Below, piece by piece: positions 1 through 8,117 of a stretch of 55,253 bases of DNA. Below the pieces are notes generated by a model, which saw only the letters and a list, made by a program, of their open reading frames with translations, made no database searches and was not told the DNA's origin. Both the position numbers and the translations under genes were made by a program. The stretch comes from Acidobacteriota bacterium (GTDB lineage Bacteria; Acidobacteriota; Vicinamibacteria; Fen-336), in the NCBI GenBank assembly GCA_016199625.1, contig JACQGI010000008.1, forward strand, positions 1 to 55,253, read 5' to 3'. How positions within the stretch are numbered: position 1 is the stretch's first letter; every line of letters starts with the position of its first letter.

Positions 1-744
1 CTCATCCGCTTCGACATGTCGGAGTACATGGAGAAGCACTCGGTCAGCAAGCTCATCGGCTCGCCCCCGGGGTACGTGGGCCACGAGGAGGGGGGCCAGC
101 TGACCGAGCGGGTGAAGCGCAACCCGTACTCGGTGGTGCTCCTCGACGAGATCGAGAAGGCGCATCCCGACGTCTTCAACATCCTGCTGCAGGTCTTCGA
201 GGACGGGCACCTGACCGACGGCCTGGGCAACACCATCGACTTCAAGAACGTCATCATCATCATGACCTCGAACATCGGCGCCCGCTTCATCGAGAAGAAG
301 GGCCGCATGGGCTTCGCCTCCGCCGACCCCAAGGACACCGCCCAGGGGATCAACGAGATGGTCATGGGGGAGGTCAAGCGCACCTTCAACCCCGAGTTCA
401 TCAACCGCATCGACGAGATCATCATCTTCGACGCCCTGACCGACGACGACCTGGTGATGATCACCCGGCTCCTCGTGGACCAGTTGAACTGCAACCTCAA
501 GGAGAAAGGGATCGCCATCCAGATCCGCGACGACGGCGTCGAGTGGCTCCTGAAGAAGACCCTCCCGGACCGGTCCTACGGCGCGCGCCCGCTGCGGCGG
601 GCCATCCAACGCCACATCGAGGACGCGCTCTCCGAGGCCTTCATCCGCGGCCAGATCCGCAGCAACCGTCCCATCGACGTGGGGGTCCAGGACGGCGCGC
701 TCTGGTACTGGCAGGACGGGCGGGGCGGGATACTGTCGCAATGA
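1..744 (+). CDS. clpC: ClpC-type AAA+ protease ATPase subunit, C-terminal part (5' truncated by window)
   Basis: The reading frame is open from base 1, so only the last 247 residues are present. They cover the second AAA+ module of a Hsp100 unfoldase. Visible motifs are the pore-loop region GSPPGYVGHEEGGQLTE, Walker B VVLLDEIEKAH, sensor 1 in IIIMTSNIGA, the arginine-finger stretch FNPEFINRIDEI, and sensor 2 in SYGARPLRRAIQ. The protein would hexamerise and feed substrates to ClpP in the cytoplasm. The sequence resembles ClpC more than ClpA, but the N-terminal and middle domains that separate ClpC from ClpB are outside the window. Its stop codon overlaps the bamA start (ATGA), so translation of the two is probably coupled. 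Confidence 0.88.
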   Translation, partial: LIRFDMSEYMEKHSVSKLIGSPPGYVGHEEGGQLTERVKRNPYSVVLLDEIEKAHPDVFNILLQVFEDGHLTDGLGNTIDFKNVIIIMTSNIGARFIEKKGRMGFASADPKDTAQGINEMVMGEVKRTFNPEFINRIDEIIIFDALTDDDLVMITRLLVDQLNCNLKEKGIAIQIRDDGVEWLLKKTLPDRSYGARPLRRAIQRHIEDALSEAFIRGQIRSNRPIDVGVQDGALWYWQDGRGGILSQ

Positions 745-3182
745 GCTTCCGCCGTTCGATGGCCACATGGGCCCTGAGCGCGGCCCTCGGGGGCGGCGTC
801 CTTCCGGCAGCCGTCGCCCAGGAGGCCGCCCCGATCGTCGAGCGGGTGGAGATCCTCCAGAACCAGTACCTCCAGACAGAGACCCTCCTGTTCTACGTGT
901 CGACGAAGGCGGGGGACCGGTACGACGAGCGTCGGCTCAAGGAGGACTTCCGGCGGCTGTGGGAGACGGGCTTCCTCGACGACCTGCTCCTCGACGTCCA
1001 GGATGGGCCCAAGGGGAAGGTCGTGCGGTTCGTCGTGCGGGAACGCAAGCGGATCCAGATCGTGGACTACCGCGGGAGCAAGGCGCTCACCACGACGAAC
1101 ATCGAGGACCGGCTGAAGGAGAAGGACGCCGCGATCCGCATCGACAGCTTTTACGACCCCGCCAAGGTACGCCGTGCGGAGCAGGTGATCCGGGAGATGC
1201 TCGAGGAGAAGGGCCGGCACTTCGGCACGGTGAAGCACGACGCCAAGACCGTGGGCGGGTCCGGGACGCAGGTCTCCTTCGTCATCGACGACGGCCCGAA
1301 GACGAAGATCAAGGAGATCGACTTCGTGGGCAACGCGGTCTTCTCCGACGGGAAGCTCCGCGGGGCGATGAAGAAGGCGAAACAGGCGGGCTTCTGGAAC
1401 CTGTCGTGGCTGTCGGGGAAGCGCACCTGGACCGAGGAGAAGTGGTCGGGAGGACCGGAGGACCCCCGGGGGGACCAGGGCCGTCTGGAGGCCTTCTATC
1501 TGAACCACGGTTACGTGACGGCGACGGTCGGGCAGCCCGTCATCAGCTACGTGGGCGAGACGGGGGGCAAGAAGCCGACCAAGTGGATGAAGGTGACGAT
1601 CCCGGTGACCGAGGGCGACCAGTACCGGGTCGGCGAGGTGAAGTTCGAAGGGCTCACGGTCTTCAAGGAGGAGGCGATCCGGCCGCTGTTCAAGCTGAAG
1701 AGCGGCGACGTCTACAAGGAGTCGCGGCTCCAGAAGGCCTACGAGAAGCTCCGGGACCTCTATGGGAGCCTGGGGTACTTCCAGTGGACGGGCTACACGA
1801 AGCGCGCCCCGGACGCCGGGCGGAAGGTGGTGGACCTCGTCCTCAGCATGGAGGAGGACAAGCGCTACTACGTCGGGAAGATCCGCTTCGTGGGGAACGA
1901 CTCGACCCGCGACAAGGTGATCCGTCGCGAGGTCTACATGAACGAAGGGGACGTCTTCAACACCGAGGCGCTCAAGCTCTCCATCCGCCGGATCAACCAG
2001 CTCGGGTACTTCAAGCCCATCGAGGGGGCTCCGGAGCTGAGCCAGAGCGACCGCGCAGAGGACAAGCTCGACGTCACGTTCAAGGTCGAGGAGCAGAACC
2101 GCAACCAGTTCACGTTCGGCGCCGGGGTGTCGGGCCTCGAGGGCACCTTCGTCAACGCCTCGTTCTCCACGGCGAACTTCCTCGGTCTGGGCGAGACCTT
2201 CCAGGTGTCCGCCCAGAGCGGCAAGCGGACGAAGAACTACCAGGTCGCCATCACGGAGCCGTATTTCCTCGACCGGCCGATCACGGCGGGCTTCGACGTC
2301 TTCAAGCGCCGGCTCAGGTACGAGACCTTCGGCAACGTCCGGGGCTTCACCCAGGACACGGAGGGGCTGGGCCTCGTCTTCGGCTTCCCCCTGGGACGCT
2401 TCACCAGGATGTTCACCAACTACGCCTACGAGGTCATCGACATCGAGGACCTCGAGGGCACGGACCCGACGACGGGGGAGCCGACGACCGACCCCAACCC
2501 CATCTTCGACCCGTTCTTCTTCGGCGAGGAGGGCCGCAGGCGCGAGAGCCGGCTCAGCCCCTCGGTCGTCTACAACACCGTGGACAACCCCTGGATGCCC
2601 CGGGACGGCTGGCGGCTCACGCTGAGCGCTCCGGTGGCCGGCGGTCCCCTGGGCGGGACCCTCGACTATTTCAAGCCGAACGTCGAGGCCATCGTCTACC
2701 TGCCCCACACGCGGAAGACGGCACTGGGCCTGCGGGCCGAGATGGCCTGGCTCAAGCCGTTCGGAGATACGGCCGTGGTGGACCCCGAGACGGGTCGCAA
2801 CAAGCTGCCGCTGTACCAGCGCTTCTTCCTCGGCGGCGAGACCCAGATCCGTGGGTTCAACATCCGGAGCGTAGGACCCACCCAGACCGTCGACGAGCAG
2901 ACTCGGGCGGTCGGCGGGAACAAGTTCGTGCTCTTCAACGCCGAGTACTACGTCGACGTCGGCGGGCCGCTGCGCTTCCTGCTGTTCTTCGACGCGGGGC
3001 AGGCGTTCCTCGAAGGGGAGGGAATCGACCTCAAGCGCCTGCGGACGTCGACGGGGGCCGAGCTGCGGTTCGTCATGCCGGTGCTCAACGTGCCCTTCCG
3101 CCTCATCTACGCCGTGAACCCGAACCGGGACGCCTTCCAGCCGCGGTCGACCTTCAAGTTCGCCGTCGGCACCACGTTCTGA
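741..3182 (+). CDS. bamA: Outer membrane protein assembly factor BamA
   Basis: A 813-residue Omp85 protein that folds and inserts beta-barrel proteins into the outer membrane. Residues 1-27 form a signal peptide ending in AVA before QEAAP. Five POTRA repeats follow (about 30-450), each with the usual 'G..Y....L..D...L...GYF' pattern. The barrel starts near FGAGVSGLEG and ends in a C-terminal phenylalanine (VGTTF), the outer-membrane sorting signal. The conserved lid-loop motif appears as IRGF in FLGGETQIRGF. Start 741 was chosen because it opens directly on the signal peptide and overlaps the clpC stop; the frame continues upstream but that part is a shadow of clpC. It heads a bamA-ompH-fabZ/lpxA-lpxI cluster, a common diderm arrangement. 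Confidence 0.95.
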   Translation: MSFRRSMATWALSAALGGGVLPAAVAQEAAPIVERVEILQNQYLQTETLLFYVSTKAGDRYDERRLKEDFRRLWETGFLDDLLLDVQDGPKGKVVRFVVRERKRIQIVDYRGSKALTTTNIEDRLKEKDAAIRIDSFYDPAKVRRAEQVIREMLEEKGRHFGTVKHDAKTVGGSGTQVSFVIDDGPKTKIKEIDFVGNAVFSDGKLRGAMKKAKQAGFWNLSWLSGKRTWTEEKWSGGPEDPRGDQGRLEAFYLNHGYVTATVGQPVISYVGETGGKKPTKWMKVTIPVTEGDQYRVGEVKFEGLTVFKEEAIRPLFKLKSGDVYKESRLQKAYEKLRDLYGSLGYFQWTGYTKRAPDAGRKVVDLVLSMEEDKRYYVGKIRFVGNDSTRDKVIRREVYMNEGDVFNTEALKLSIRRINQLGYFKPIEGAPELSQSDRAEDKLDVTFKVEEQNRNQFTFGAGVSGLEGTFVNASFSTANFLGLGETFQVSAQSGKRTKNYQVAITEPYFLDRPITAGFDVFKRRLRYETFGNVRGFTQDTEGLGLVFGFPLGRFTRMFTNYAYEVIDIEDLEGTDPTTGEPTTDPNPIFDPFFFGEEGRRRESRLSPSVVYNTVDNPWMPRDGWRLTLSAPVAGGPLGGTLDYFKPNVEAIVYLPHTRKTALGLRAEMAWLKPFGDTAVVDPETGRNKLPLYQRFFLGGETQIRGFNIRSVGPTQTVDEQTRAVGGNKFVLFNAEYYVDVGGPLRFLLFFDAGQAFLEGEGIDLKRLRTSTGAELRFVMPVLNVPFRLIYAVNPNRDAFQPRSTFKFAVGTTF

Positions 3183-3202
3183 GATTCTTCCAAGGAGAAG
3201 AC

Positions 3203-3877
3203 ATGAGACACGCCGTCTTTTTCGCCGCGCTGTTCGCCGGCGCGGCTGCCGCCGCTGCGGCCCAGGAGGCCGCCCCCGAGAAGCCGCAGGGAGGGGACCG
3301 GCTCGCCCGCATCGCCGTCATCGACATGGGGCGCATCTCCACGGACTCGCTCATGGGCAAGGGCTACGCCGCACAGCTCGAGGCCCTCAAGAACGAGATC
3401 GACTCGGAGGGGACCAAGAAGCAGAACGAGCTGCAGAAGCTCGATCAGCAGATCAAGGCGCTGCAGGAGGAGCTGGAGAAGCAGGCGAGCGTCCTCTCCC
3501 CGGAGGCCGTGGAGAAGAAGAGCCAGGAGATCAAGAAGAAGCAGCGTGACCGCCAGGCCTTCGTCGAGGATGGGCAGGCCGAGCTCGAGCGGATGCGCGA
3601 GCGGGCACGCCAGCAGGCTCAGGTCTTCAACAACGAGTTCCAGCAGAAGATCCGTCCCCACATCGAGGCCGTGGCGAAGGACAAGGGGATCGACATCCTG
3701 CTCGACTCCCAGGTGGCTCTCACGGTGAGCCGGGCCTTCGACGTCACACAGGACGTCATCGTGAAGGCCGACGATGCCGAGAGATCGGGCAAGGCCGCGG
3801 TCGGGGCGGCGAAGCCGCCGGCCGAGAAGCCGGCAGCGGCGGCGAAGCCGAGCCCGGCCCCGAGCCCGCAGCCCTGA
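3203..3877 (+). CDS. ompH: OmpH/Skp family periplasmic chaperone
   Basis: A 224-residue secreted protein of the Skp family, which holds unfolded outer-membrane proteins on the way to BamA. Residues 1-20 are a signal peptide (MRHAVFFAALFAGAAAAAAA). The short strand IAVIDMGRI is the Skp trimerisation core. Residues 60-150 are a long charged coiled coil rich in Lys, Glu and Gln (the Skp tentacle), and IDILLDSQVAL is the closing core strand. Unlike most Skp proteins it carries a 35-residue Ala/Pro/Lys tail after residue 190. A good ribosome site, AAGGAGAAG, lies 2-3 bases before the ATG. It is 20 bases downstream of bamA in the same operon. Confidence 0.9.
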   Translation: MRHAVFFAALFAGAAAAAAAQEAAPEKPQGGDRLARIAVIDMGRISTDSLMGKGYAAQLEALKNEIDSEGTKKQNELQKLDQQIKALQEELEKQASVLSPEAVEKKSQEIKKKQRDRQAFVEDGQAELERMRERARQQAQVFNNEFQQKIRPHIEAVAKDKGIDILLDSQVALTVSRAFDVTQDVIVKADDAERSGKAAVGAAKPPAEKPAAAAKPSPAPSPQP

Positions 3878-3897
3878 GGTGCGGCGCGGAACCCGGG

Positions 3898-3923
3898 GAG
3901 GCCGGGCCCTGGGCCCCGGCCTC
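3898..3923 (+). terminator. Strong GC hairpin between ompH and fabZ-lpxA
   Basis: GAGGCCGGG (3898-3906) is perfectly complementary to CCCGGCCTC (3915-3923) around an 8-base loop. Further G/C pairing is possible outside the arms with a 2-base bulge. No T-run follows, so it is not a classical intrinsic terminator. It could be an attenuator, an mRNA stabiliser or a Rho-linked stop. It sits where lpxD is often found in related operons. Confidence 0.4.
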
Positions 3924-3964
3924 CTCCCCTCGGTCCCCCGGGCGCGAACCAGAGCGGAGCTTCC

Positions 3965-5221
3965 GTGGCCCCTTCCGAGACCATCGACATCGGTCGTCTG
4001 ATCCGGCAGATCCCCAGCCAGTACCCCTTCGTCCTCGTGGACCGGGTCCTCGAGCACGATGCGGGCGGCCTGGTCGGGCTCAAGAGCGTCACAGGATCCG
4101 AGGATTTCTTCGAAGGGCATTTCCCCGGCGCCCCCGTCATGCCCGGTGTCCTCATCATGGAGAGCCTGGCCCAGGCCGCCGGGATCTGGCTCCTCCGGAA
4201 CGCTCCCGATCCTGCCCGCGTCGAGGTCTACGTCGTGGGGATCGACGACGCAAAGTTCCGGCGTCCGGTGGTCCCCGGCGACCAGCTCCGCCTGGAGATC
4301 CGGATCCTCCACCGCCGCGGCGCCCTCTCGCGCGTCCGCGGTGAGGTCCGTGTCGGGGAACACCGGGCCGCCGAGGCGCGACTGCTCCTCCAGTCCATCA
4401 CCCTGGCGACGCCCGAGATCGATCCGACGGCCCGCATCTCGCCGGCGGCCGTTTTGGAGCCGGGCGTGCGCATCGGGCCCTACTGCGTCGTGGGCCCCCA
4501 GGTACGGATCGGATCCGGGACCGTCCTCGAGTCCCACGTCGTCGTCGAAGGGCCCACGGCGATCGGCCACGACAATCGCTTCCATCCGTTCGCCTCGGTG
4601 GGCCTCGCACCGCAGGACCTCAAGTACCGCGGCGAGGCCTCGCGTCTCGTCATCGGCGACCGGAACGTGTTTCGCGAGTTCGTCACGATCCACCGCGGGA
4701 CCGAAGGCGGCGGATGGGTCACGCGCATCGGGTCGGACAACCTCCTCCAGGCCCACGCTCACGTCGCCCACGACTGCTCCGTCGGGAGCCACACGATCCT
4801 CGCCCATGGCGCGACCCTGGGGGGTCACGTGGAGGTGGGGGACTACGCCATGGTCGGGGCCTTCTCCGGGGTGCACCAATTCTGCCGTGTCGGCGCCCAC
4901 GCGTTCCTCGGCGGGTTCACCGTCGCGACCAAGGACGTGCTGCCGTACTCCAAGACCGTGGGCAACAGGGCTTGCATCTATGGGATCAATCAGGTCGGAC
5001 TGCAGCGGCGGAGCTTCTCCCCGGGGAGCATACGGGAGCTGCGCCAGGCCTATCGCGTGCTCCTCCAGAGCCGGCTGAACACCTCCGACGCCGTGCGTCG
5101 CCTCGAGGCCGAGGGTCCCCACACGGCTGAGGTCCGCGCCGTCGTTGAGTTCATCCGCTCGTCGGACCGGGGCGTCATCCTGAAGCGACGGAGTCGCGGG
5201 GACGACGACGCCGAGGAGTGA
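3965..5221 (+). CDS. FabZ-LpxA fusion: 3-hydroxyacyl-ACP dehydratase / UDP-GlcNAc 3-O-acyltransferase
   Basis: One uninterrupted 418-codon frame joins two lipid enzymes. Residues 1-150 are FabZ, with the hot-dog signature GHFPGAPVMPGVLIMESLAQ carrying catalytic His52 and Glu66; FabZ dehydrates 3-hydroxyacyl-ACP. Residues 152-418 are LpxA, a left-handed beta-helix of hexapeptide repeats with catalytic His269 in AHVAHDC, followed by VHQFCRVGAHAF and the C-terminal helical domain. LpxA transfers the same 3-hydroxyacyl group onto the UDP-sugar in the first step of lipid A synthesis. The linker is only a few residues (about 148-153). The start is GTG at 3965 after a weak GGAG. The two activities compete for one substrate, so the fusion joins the branch point between lipid A and membrane lipids. 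No frameshift or internal stop is visible. Confidence 0.93.
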   Translation: MAPSETIDIGRLIRQIPSQYPFVLVDRVLEHDAGGLVGLKSVTGSEDFFEGHFPGAPVMPGVLIMESLAQAAGIWLLRNAPDPARVEVYVVGIDDAKFRRPVVPGDQLRLEIRILHRRGALSRVRGEVRVGEHRAAEARLLLQSITLATPEIDPTARISPAAVLEPGVRIGPYCVVGPQVRIGSGTVLESHVVVEGPTAIGHDNRFHPFASVGLAPQDLKYRGEASRLVIGDRNVFREFVTIHRGTEGGGWVTRIGSDNLLQAHAHVAHDCSVGSHTILAHGATLGGHVEVGDYAMVGAFSGVHQFCRVGAHAFLGGFTVATKDVLPYSKTVGNRACIYGINQVGLQRRSFSPGSIRELRQAYRVLLQSRLNTSDAVRRLEAEGPHTAEVRAVVEFIRSSDRGVILKRRSRGDDDAEE

Positions 5222-6042
5222 TGGGCGAGCCGCTCGGGCTGATCGCCGGCAACGGACGCTTCCCGTTCCTCGTGGCTGCGGCCGCCCGGCGCGCGGGCCG
5301 CCGGATCGTCACCGTGGCGGTCCGCGAGGAGGCGTTCCCGGAGCTGGAGAAGGAAGTCGACGTCTTCCACTGGGTGGGCCTCGGACAGCTCGGCCGGTGC
5401 ATCGAGGTGCTCCGCAAGGAGGGCGTGCGCGAGGCCGTCATGGCCGGGCAGGTGAAGCACCGGCAGATCTTCTCGAACATCGTCCCCGACTTGAAGCTCA
5501 TGGGCGTTCTGGCGCGACTGGCCGTGAGGAACACCGACAGCCTCATCGGGGGGGTGGCGGAGACCCTGGGCCGCGAGGGCATCACGCTCCTGCCGTCGAC
5601 CGAGCTCCTGCAGGACCAGATGGCCGGGGCCGGGGCGCTCACCCGCCTTGCGCCGTCACGGGCGTCGGTCAAGGACGTCGAGTACGGCCGGAAGATCGCG
5701 CGCGCCCTCGCCGGGATGGACCTGGGCCAGACGGTGGTGGTCAAGGACCGCGCGGCCGTGGCTCTCGAGGCCATGGAGGGGACCGACGAGGTGATCCGCC
5801 GGGCGGGTCGCATCGCGGGTCCGGGAACCACCGTGGTCAAGGTCGCGAAGCCGAAGCAGGACATGCGCTTCGACGTGCCGGTCGTTGGGACGGGGACCCT
5901 CGCGGCGATGTCGGAGGCCGGCGCGGCGACGCTGGCGGTGGAGGCGGGACGGACGCTCCTCATCGACCGGACGGACTTCCTGGCGGCTGCGGACCGGGCC
6001 AGGATCGCCGTCCTGGGCATGCAGCCGGGGAACGATGCCTGA
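5221..6042 (+). CDS. lpxI: UDP-2,3-diacylglucosamine pyrophosphatase LpxI
   Basis: A 273-residue protein of the former DUF1009 family. LpxI hydrolyses UDP-2,3-diacylglucosamine to lipid X and UMP, the step done by LpxH in Escherichia coli. Diagnostic motifs are the N-terminal LGLIAGNGRFPFLV, AMEGTDEVIRRAG, and KPKQDMRFDVPVVG, where Asp218 matches the catalytic aspartate known in the Caulobacter enzyme. The ATG at 5221 overlaps the preceding stop by one base (TGATG). A GTG one codon upstream is an alternative. Its place after lpxA matches lpxA-lpxI neighbourhoods in bacteria lacking LpxH. lpxB, which would use its product, is not in this window. Confidence 0.93.
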   Translation: MGEPLGLIAGNGRFPFLVAAAARRAGRRIVTVAVREEAFPELEKEVDVFHWVGLGQLGRCIEVLRKEGVREAVMAGQVKHRQIFSNIVPDLKLMGVLARLAVRNTDSLIGGVAETLGREGITLLPSTELLQDQMAGAGALTRLAPSRASVKDVEYGRKIARALAGMDLGQTVVVKDRAAVALEAMEGTDEVIRRAGRIAGPGTTVVKVAKPKQDMRFDVPVVGTGTLAAMSEAGAATLAVEAGRTLLIDRTDFLAAADRARIAVLGMQPGNDA

Positions 6043-6976
6043 TCCGCTCCGCGTGGCGGTCGTCGGCGTGGGGGCCCTCGGGCAGCACCACGCCCGGGTC
6101 TACGCCTCGCTGGGCGAGGCGCGGCTCACGGGAGTGTACGACGTCGATGCGTCGCGGGCCGCCGGCGTAGCCGAGCGGCACTCCACCCGCCCGTTCGCCC
6201 ACCTGCGGGACGTCATCGCCGCGAGCGACGCCGCGTCCGTGGCCGTCCCGACCGTGGACCATCATCGCGTGTGCCGGGTCCTTCTCGAAGCGGGCAAGCA
6301 CGTCCTCGTCGAGAAGCCGATGACGACCACGCTCGCCGAGGCCGACGACCTCATTCGGCTGGCGGAGAGGAACGGCGTCGTGCTCCAGGTGGGTCACATC
6401 GAGCGGTTCAACCCTGCCGTGGATGTCCTCCGCGAGGCCGTCAGTCGGCCCCGCTTCATCGAGGTCCACCGGCTCGGCTCTTTCTCCGCGCGCAGCCTCG
6501 ACATCGACGTCGTCCTCGACCTCATGATCCACGACCTGGACATCGTGCTCTCCCTGGACGGGTCCGAGCCGCTCCAGGTGGACGCGGTCGGCGTGCCGGT
6601 CCTCACGCCGAAGGTGGACATCGCCAACGCCCGCCTCCGGTTCGCCTCGGGCCTCATCGCCAACCTCACGGCGAGCCGGGTCTCCGCCGAGAAGGTCCGC
6701 AAGTTTCGCGTGTTCTCGCCGCGGACCTACGTATCGGTCGACTTCGCCGCTCGCGAAGCCCGGGTCTACCGGCTCCTCGAGAAAGAGGGCCGCCCCGAGA
6801 TCGACGTCAGGCACACGGCGGCACCCGACCAGGAGCCCCTCCAGCGTCAGCTCCAGGCCTTCCTGGCATCCGCCCGAACGGGAGCGACGCCTGTCGTCTC
6901 CGGCCAGGACGGCCGCCGGGCCCTCTCCCTTGCCCACACCATCCTGGAGAAGATGGGCGACCTCAAGATAGAGTAG
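6035..6976 (+). CDS. Gfo/Idh/MocA family NAD(P)-dependent oxidoreductase
   Basis: A 313-residue dehydrogenase. The N-terminal Rossmann fold has VAVVGVGALGQHHARVYA. The EKPMTTTLAEAD segment (the family's EKP motif with its lysine) and LMIHDLDIVL, which contains the usual catalytic His, are both present. The C-terminal half is the alpha/beta sheet domain. The start ATG overlaps the lpxI end by 8 bases, so it belongs to the lipid A operon. The substrate cannot be read from sequence. A sugar-nucleotide 3-dehydrogenase role like GnnA (making UDP-GlcNAc3N for LpxA in Acidithiobacillus) would fit the location, but the partner aminotransferase gnnB is not here. Confidence 0.85.
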   Translation: MPDPLRVAVVGVGALGQHHARVYASLGEARLTGVYDVDASRAAGVAERHSTRPFAHLRDVIAASDAASVAVPTVDHHRVCRVLLEAGKHVLVEKPMTTTLAEADDLIRLAERNGVVLQVGHIERFNPAVDVLREAVSRPRFIEVHRLGSFSARSLDIDVVLDLMIHDLDIVLSLDGSEPLQVDAVGVPVLTPKVDIANARLRFASGLIANLTASRVSAEKVRKFRVFSPRTYVSVDFAAREARVYRLLEKEGRPEIDVRHTAAPDQEPLQRQLQAFLASARTGATPVVSGQDGRRALSLAHTILEKMGDLKIE

Positions 6977-7013
6977 CCTTTCCGTCGAACCTCCTATATC
7001 TTGTATGTGTCGT

Positions 7014-7043
7014 TTGGAAGCGGCCGTGCGTCTGTGATAGCAT
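7014..7043 (+). promoter_or_regulatory. Candidate sigma-70 promoter upstream of tonB
   Basis: TTGGAA (7014-7019) and TAGCAT (7038-7043) are each 4/6 matches to the consensus hexamers, with an 18-base spacer. They lie in the 109-base gap before tonB. Transcription would start near 7050, leaving a leader of about 36 bases containing the ribosome site AGGGGAG. The gap holds nothing else I can identify. Confidence 0.45.
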
Positions 7044-7085
7044 CGGGGGTTTGATCGTGGCGGCGGGGCGCCTGCAGGGGAGCGC

Positions 7086-8117
7086 ATGACGCAGCGCGTG
7101 GGCTTTCTGGTGTCCGCGATCATTCACTTGATGCTCTTGATGGCATTGATCGAGAACACTGCGAACGCACCGACCCGGCCCGTGCCTCCGGCCGGGCCGC
7201 CCCCGGAACGTCAGGAGGTGGTGTTCCTCCCCCCGCCCGAGGTGCTCCGGCAGTTGCTCCCTGCACCGGATCCCTCCCTCCTTGTGCAGCGAGCACTCGG
7301 GGGGACGCCGCCGGCTATGGCGATCCCCCTGGCTTCGCCGGCGCCCCCGCCATCGCCGACCCCGCCGCCACCACTGGTCCCCAAGGATCGCGTCAGCATC
7401 GGGGGTCCGGGGCCCCGCAAGGAGGGCCCACTGGTCCTTCAGCCCGAGGTGGACATTACGGCGGCGAAGGGCACACCGACCGGCGGTGGACCGCGGCAGT
7501 TGCCCCGTACCGAACCCACGCCAACACCGCCACCCCCGGGAAACGCGGCTGTGGACAGTCCGGCGGTCGTCGCCTCAAAGGACGGCGTGCCGACGCCTCG
7601 GGCACCTGAGGGCCTGCCCCTTGTTCCTGGCGAGGGCCGCGTCGAAAGGGGGCTGCAGGAGCGGGCCGAGCGCGTCGGGGGTGCTCGGAGAGACGGGAGC
7701 CAGCCCTCGATCGCCGGCTCGCTGAGGAACCTGGACCGGAGGCTCCAGGAACCAGGCCCCCTGGGCGTTCCTTCGGGCACGCGACAGCAGGTGGGGCCGC
7801 TCCTGTTCGACCCCGAGGGGGCCGATTTCACCTCCTGGACCAACCACTTCAAGAACGAGGTCTACCGCAATTGGATCGTTCCCCAGCCAGCCCTCATGGG
7901 CTTCCGCGGCCACGTGGACATCGAGTTCACCGTCGAGCGTGACGGGTCCGTGAGCCACTTGGCGATCCTGAAGGGCTCCGGGACGCTCGCCCTCGACCGC
8001 GCGGCCCAGAACGCCATCCTGGGCAGCCGCTTCCAGGCGCTGCCCGCGGACTTCAGGCCGCCGCGGGTGACGATGCAGGCGTCCTTCTTCTACAACGAAG
8101 CGCCGCAAGGATCGTGA
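7086..8117 (+). CDS. tonB: TonB family protein
   Basis: A 343-residue inner-membrane energy transducer. Residues 6-22 form one N-terminal transmembrane helix (VGFLVSAIIHLMLLMAL). A long Pro-rich periplasmic spacer follows (about 30-240, with runs such as PAPPPSPTPPPPL). The C-terminal TonB domain is at about 250-338, including FRGHVDIEFTVERDGSVSHL and LDRAAQNAI. Such proteins pass proton-motive force to outer-membrane receptors, usually with ExbB/ExbD, which are not encoded here. The start has a good ribosome site (AGGGGAG, about 6 bases upstream). The next gene overlaps its stop, so the two are co-translated. Confidence 0.85.
   Translation: MTQRVGFLVSAIIHLMLLMALIENTANAPTRPVPPAGPPPERQEVVFLPPPEVLRQLLPAPDPSLLVQRALGGTPPAMAIPLASPAPPPSPTPPPPLVPKDRVSIGGPGPRKEGPLVLQPEVDITAAKGTPTGGGPRQLPRTEPTPTPPPPGNAAVDSPAVVASKDGVPTPRAPEGLPLVPGEGRVERGLQERAERVGGARRDGSQPSIAGSLRNLDRRLQEPGPLGVPSGTRQQVGPLLFDPEGADFTSWTNHFKNEVYRNWIVPQPALMGFRGHVDIEFTVERDGSVSHLAILKGSGTLALDRAAQNAILGSRFQALPADFRPPRVTMQASFFYNEAPQGS

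Noticed and set aside
576-2708. Long antisense open frame (about 710 codons) opposite bamA
   Set aside because: It mirrors the codon structure of bamA in a very GC-rich genome, has the Leu/Arg/Pro/Glu-heavy composition of shadow frames, and shows no domain.
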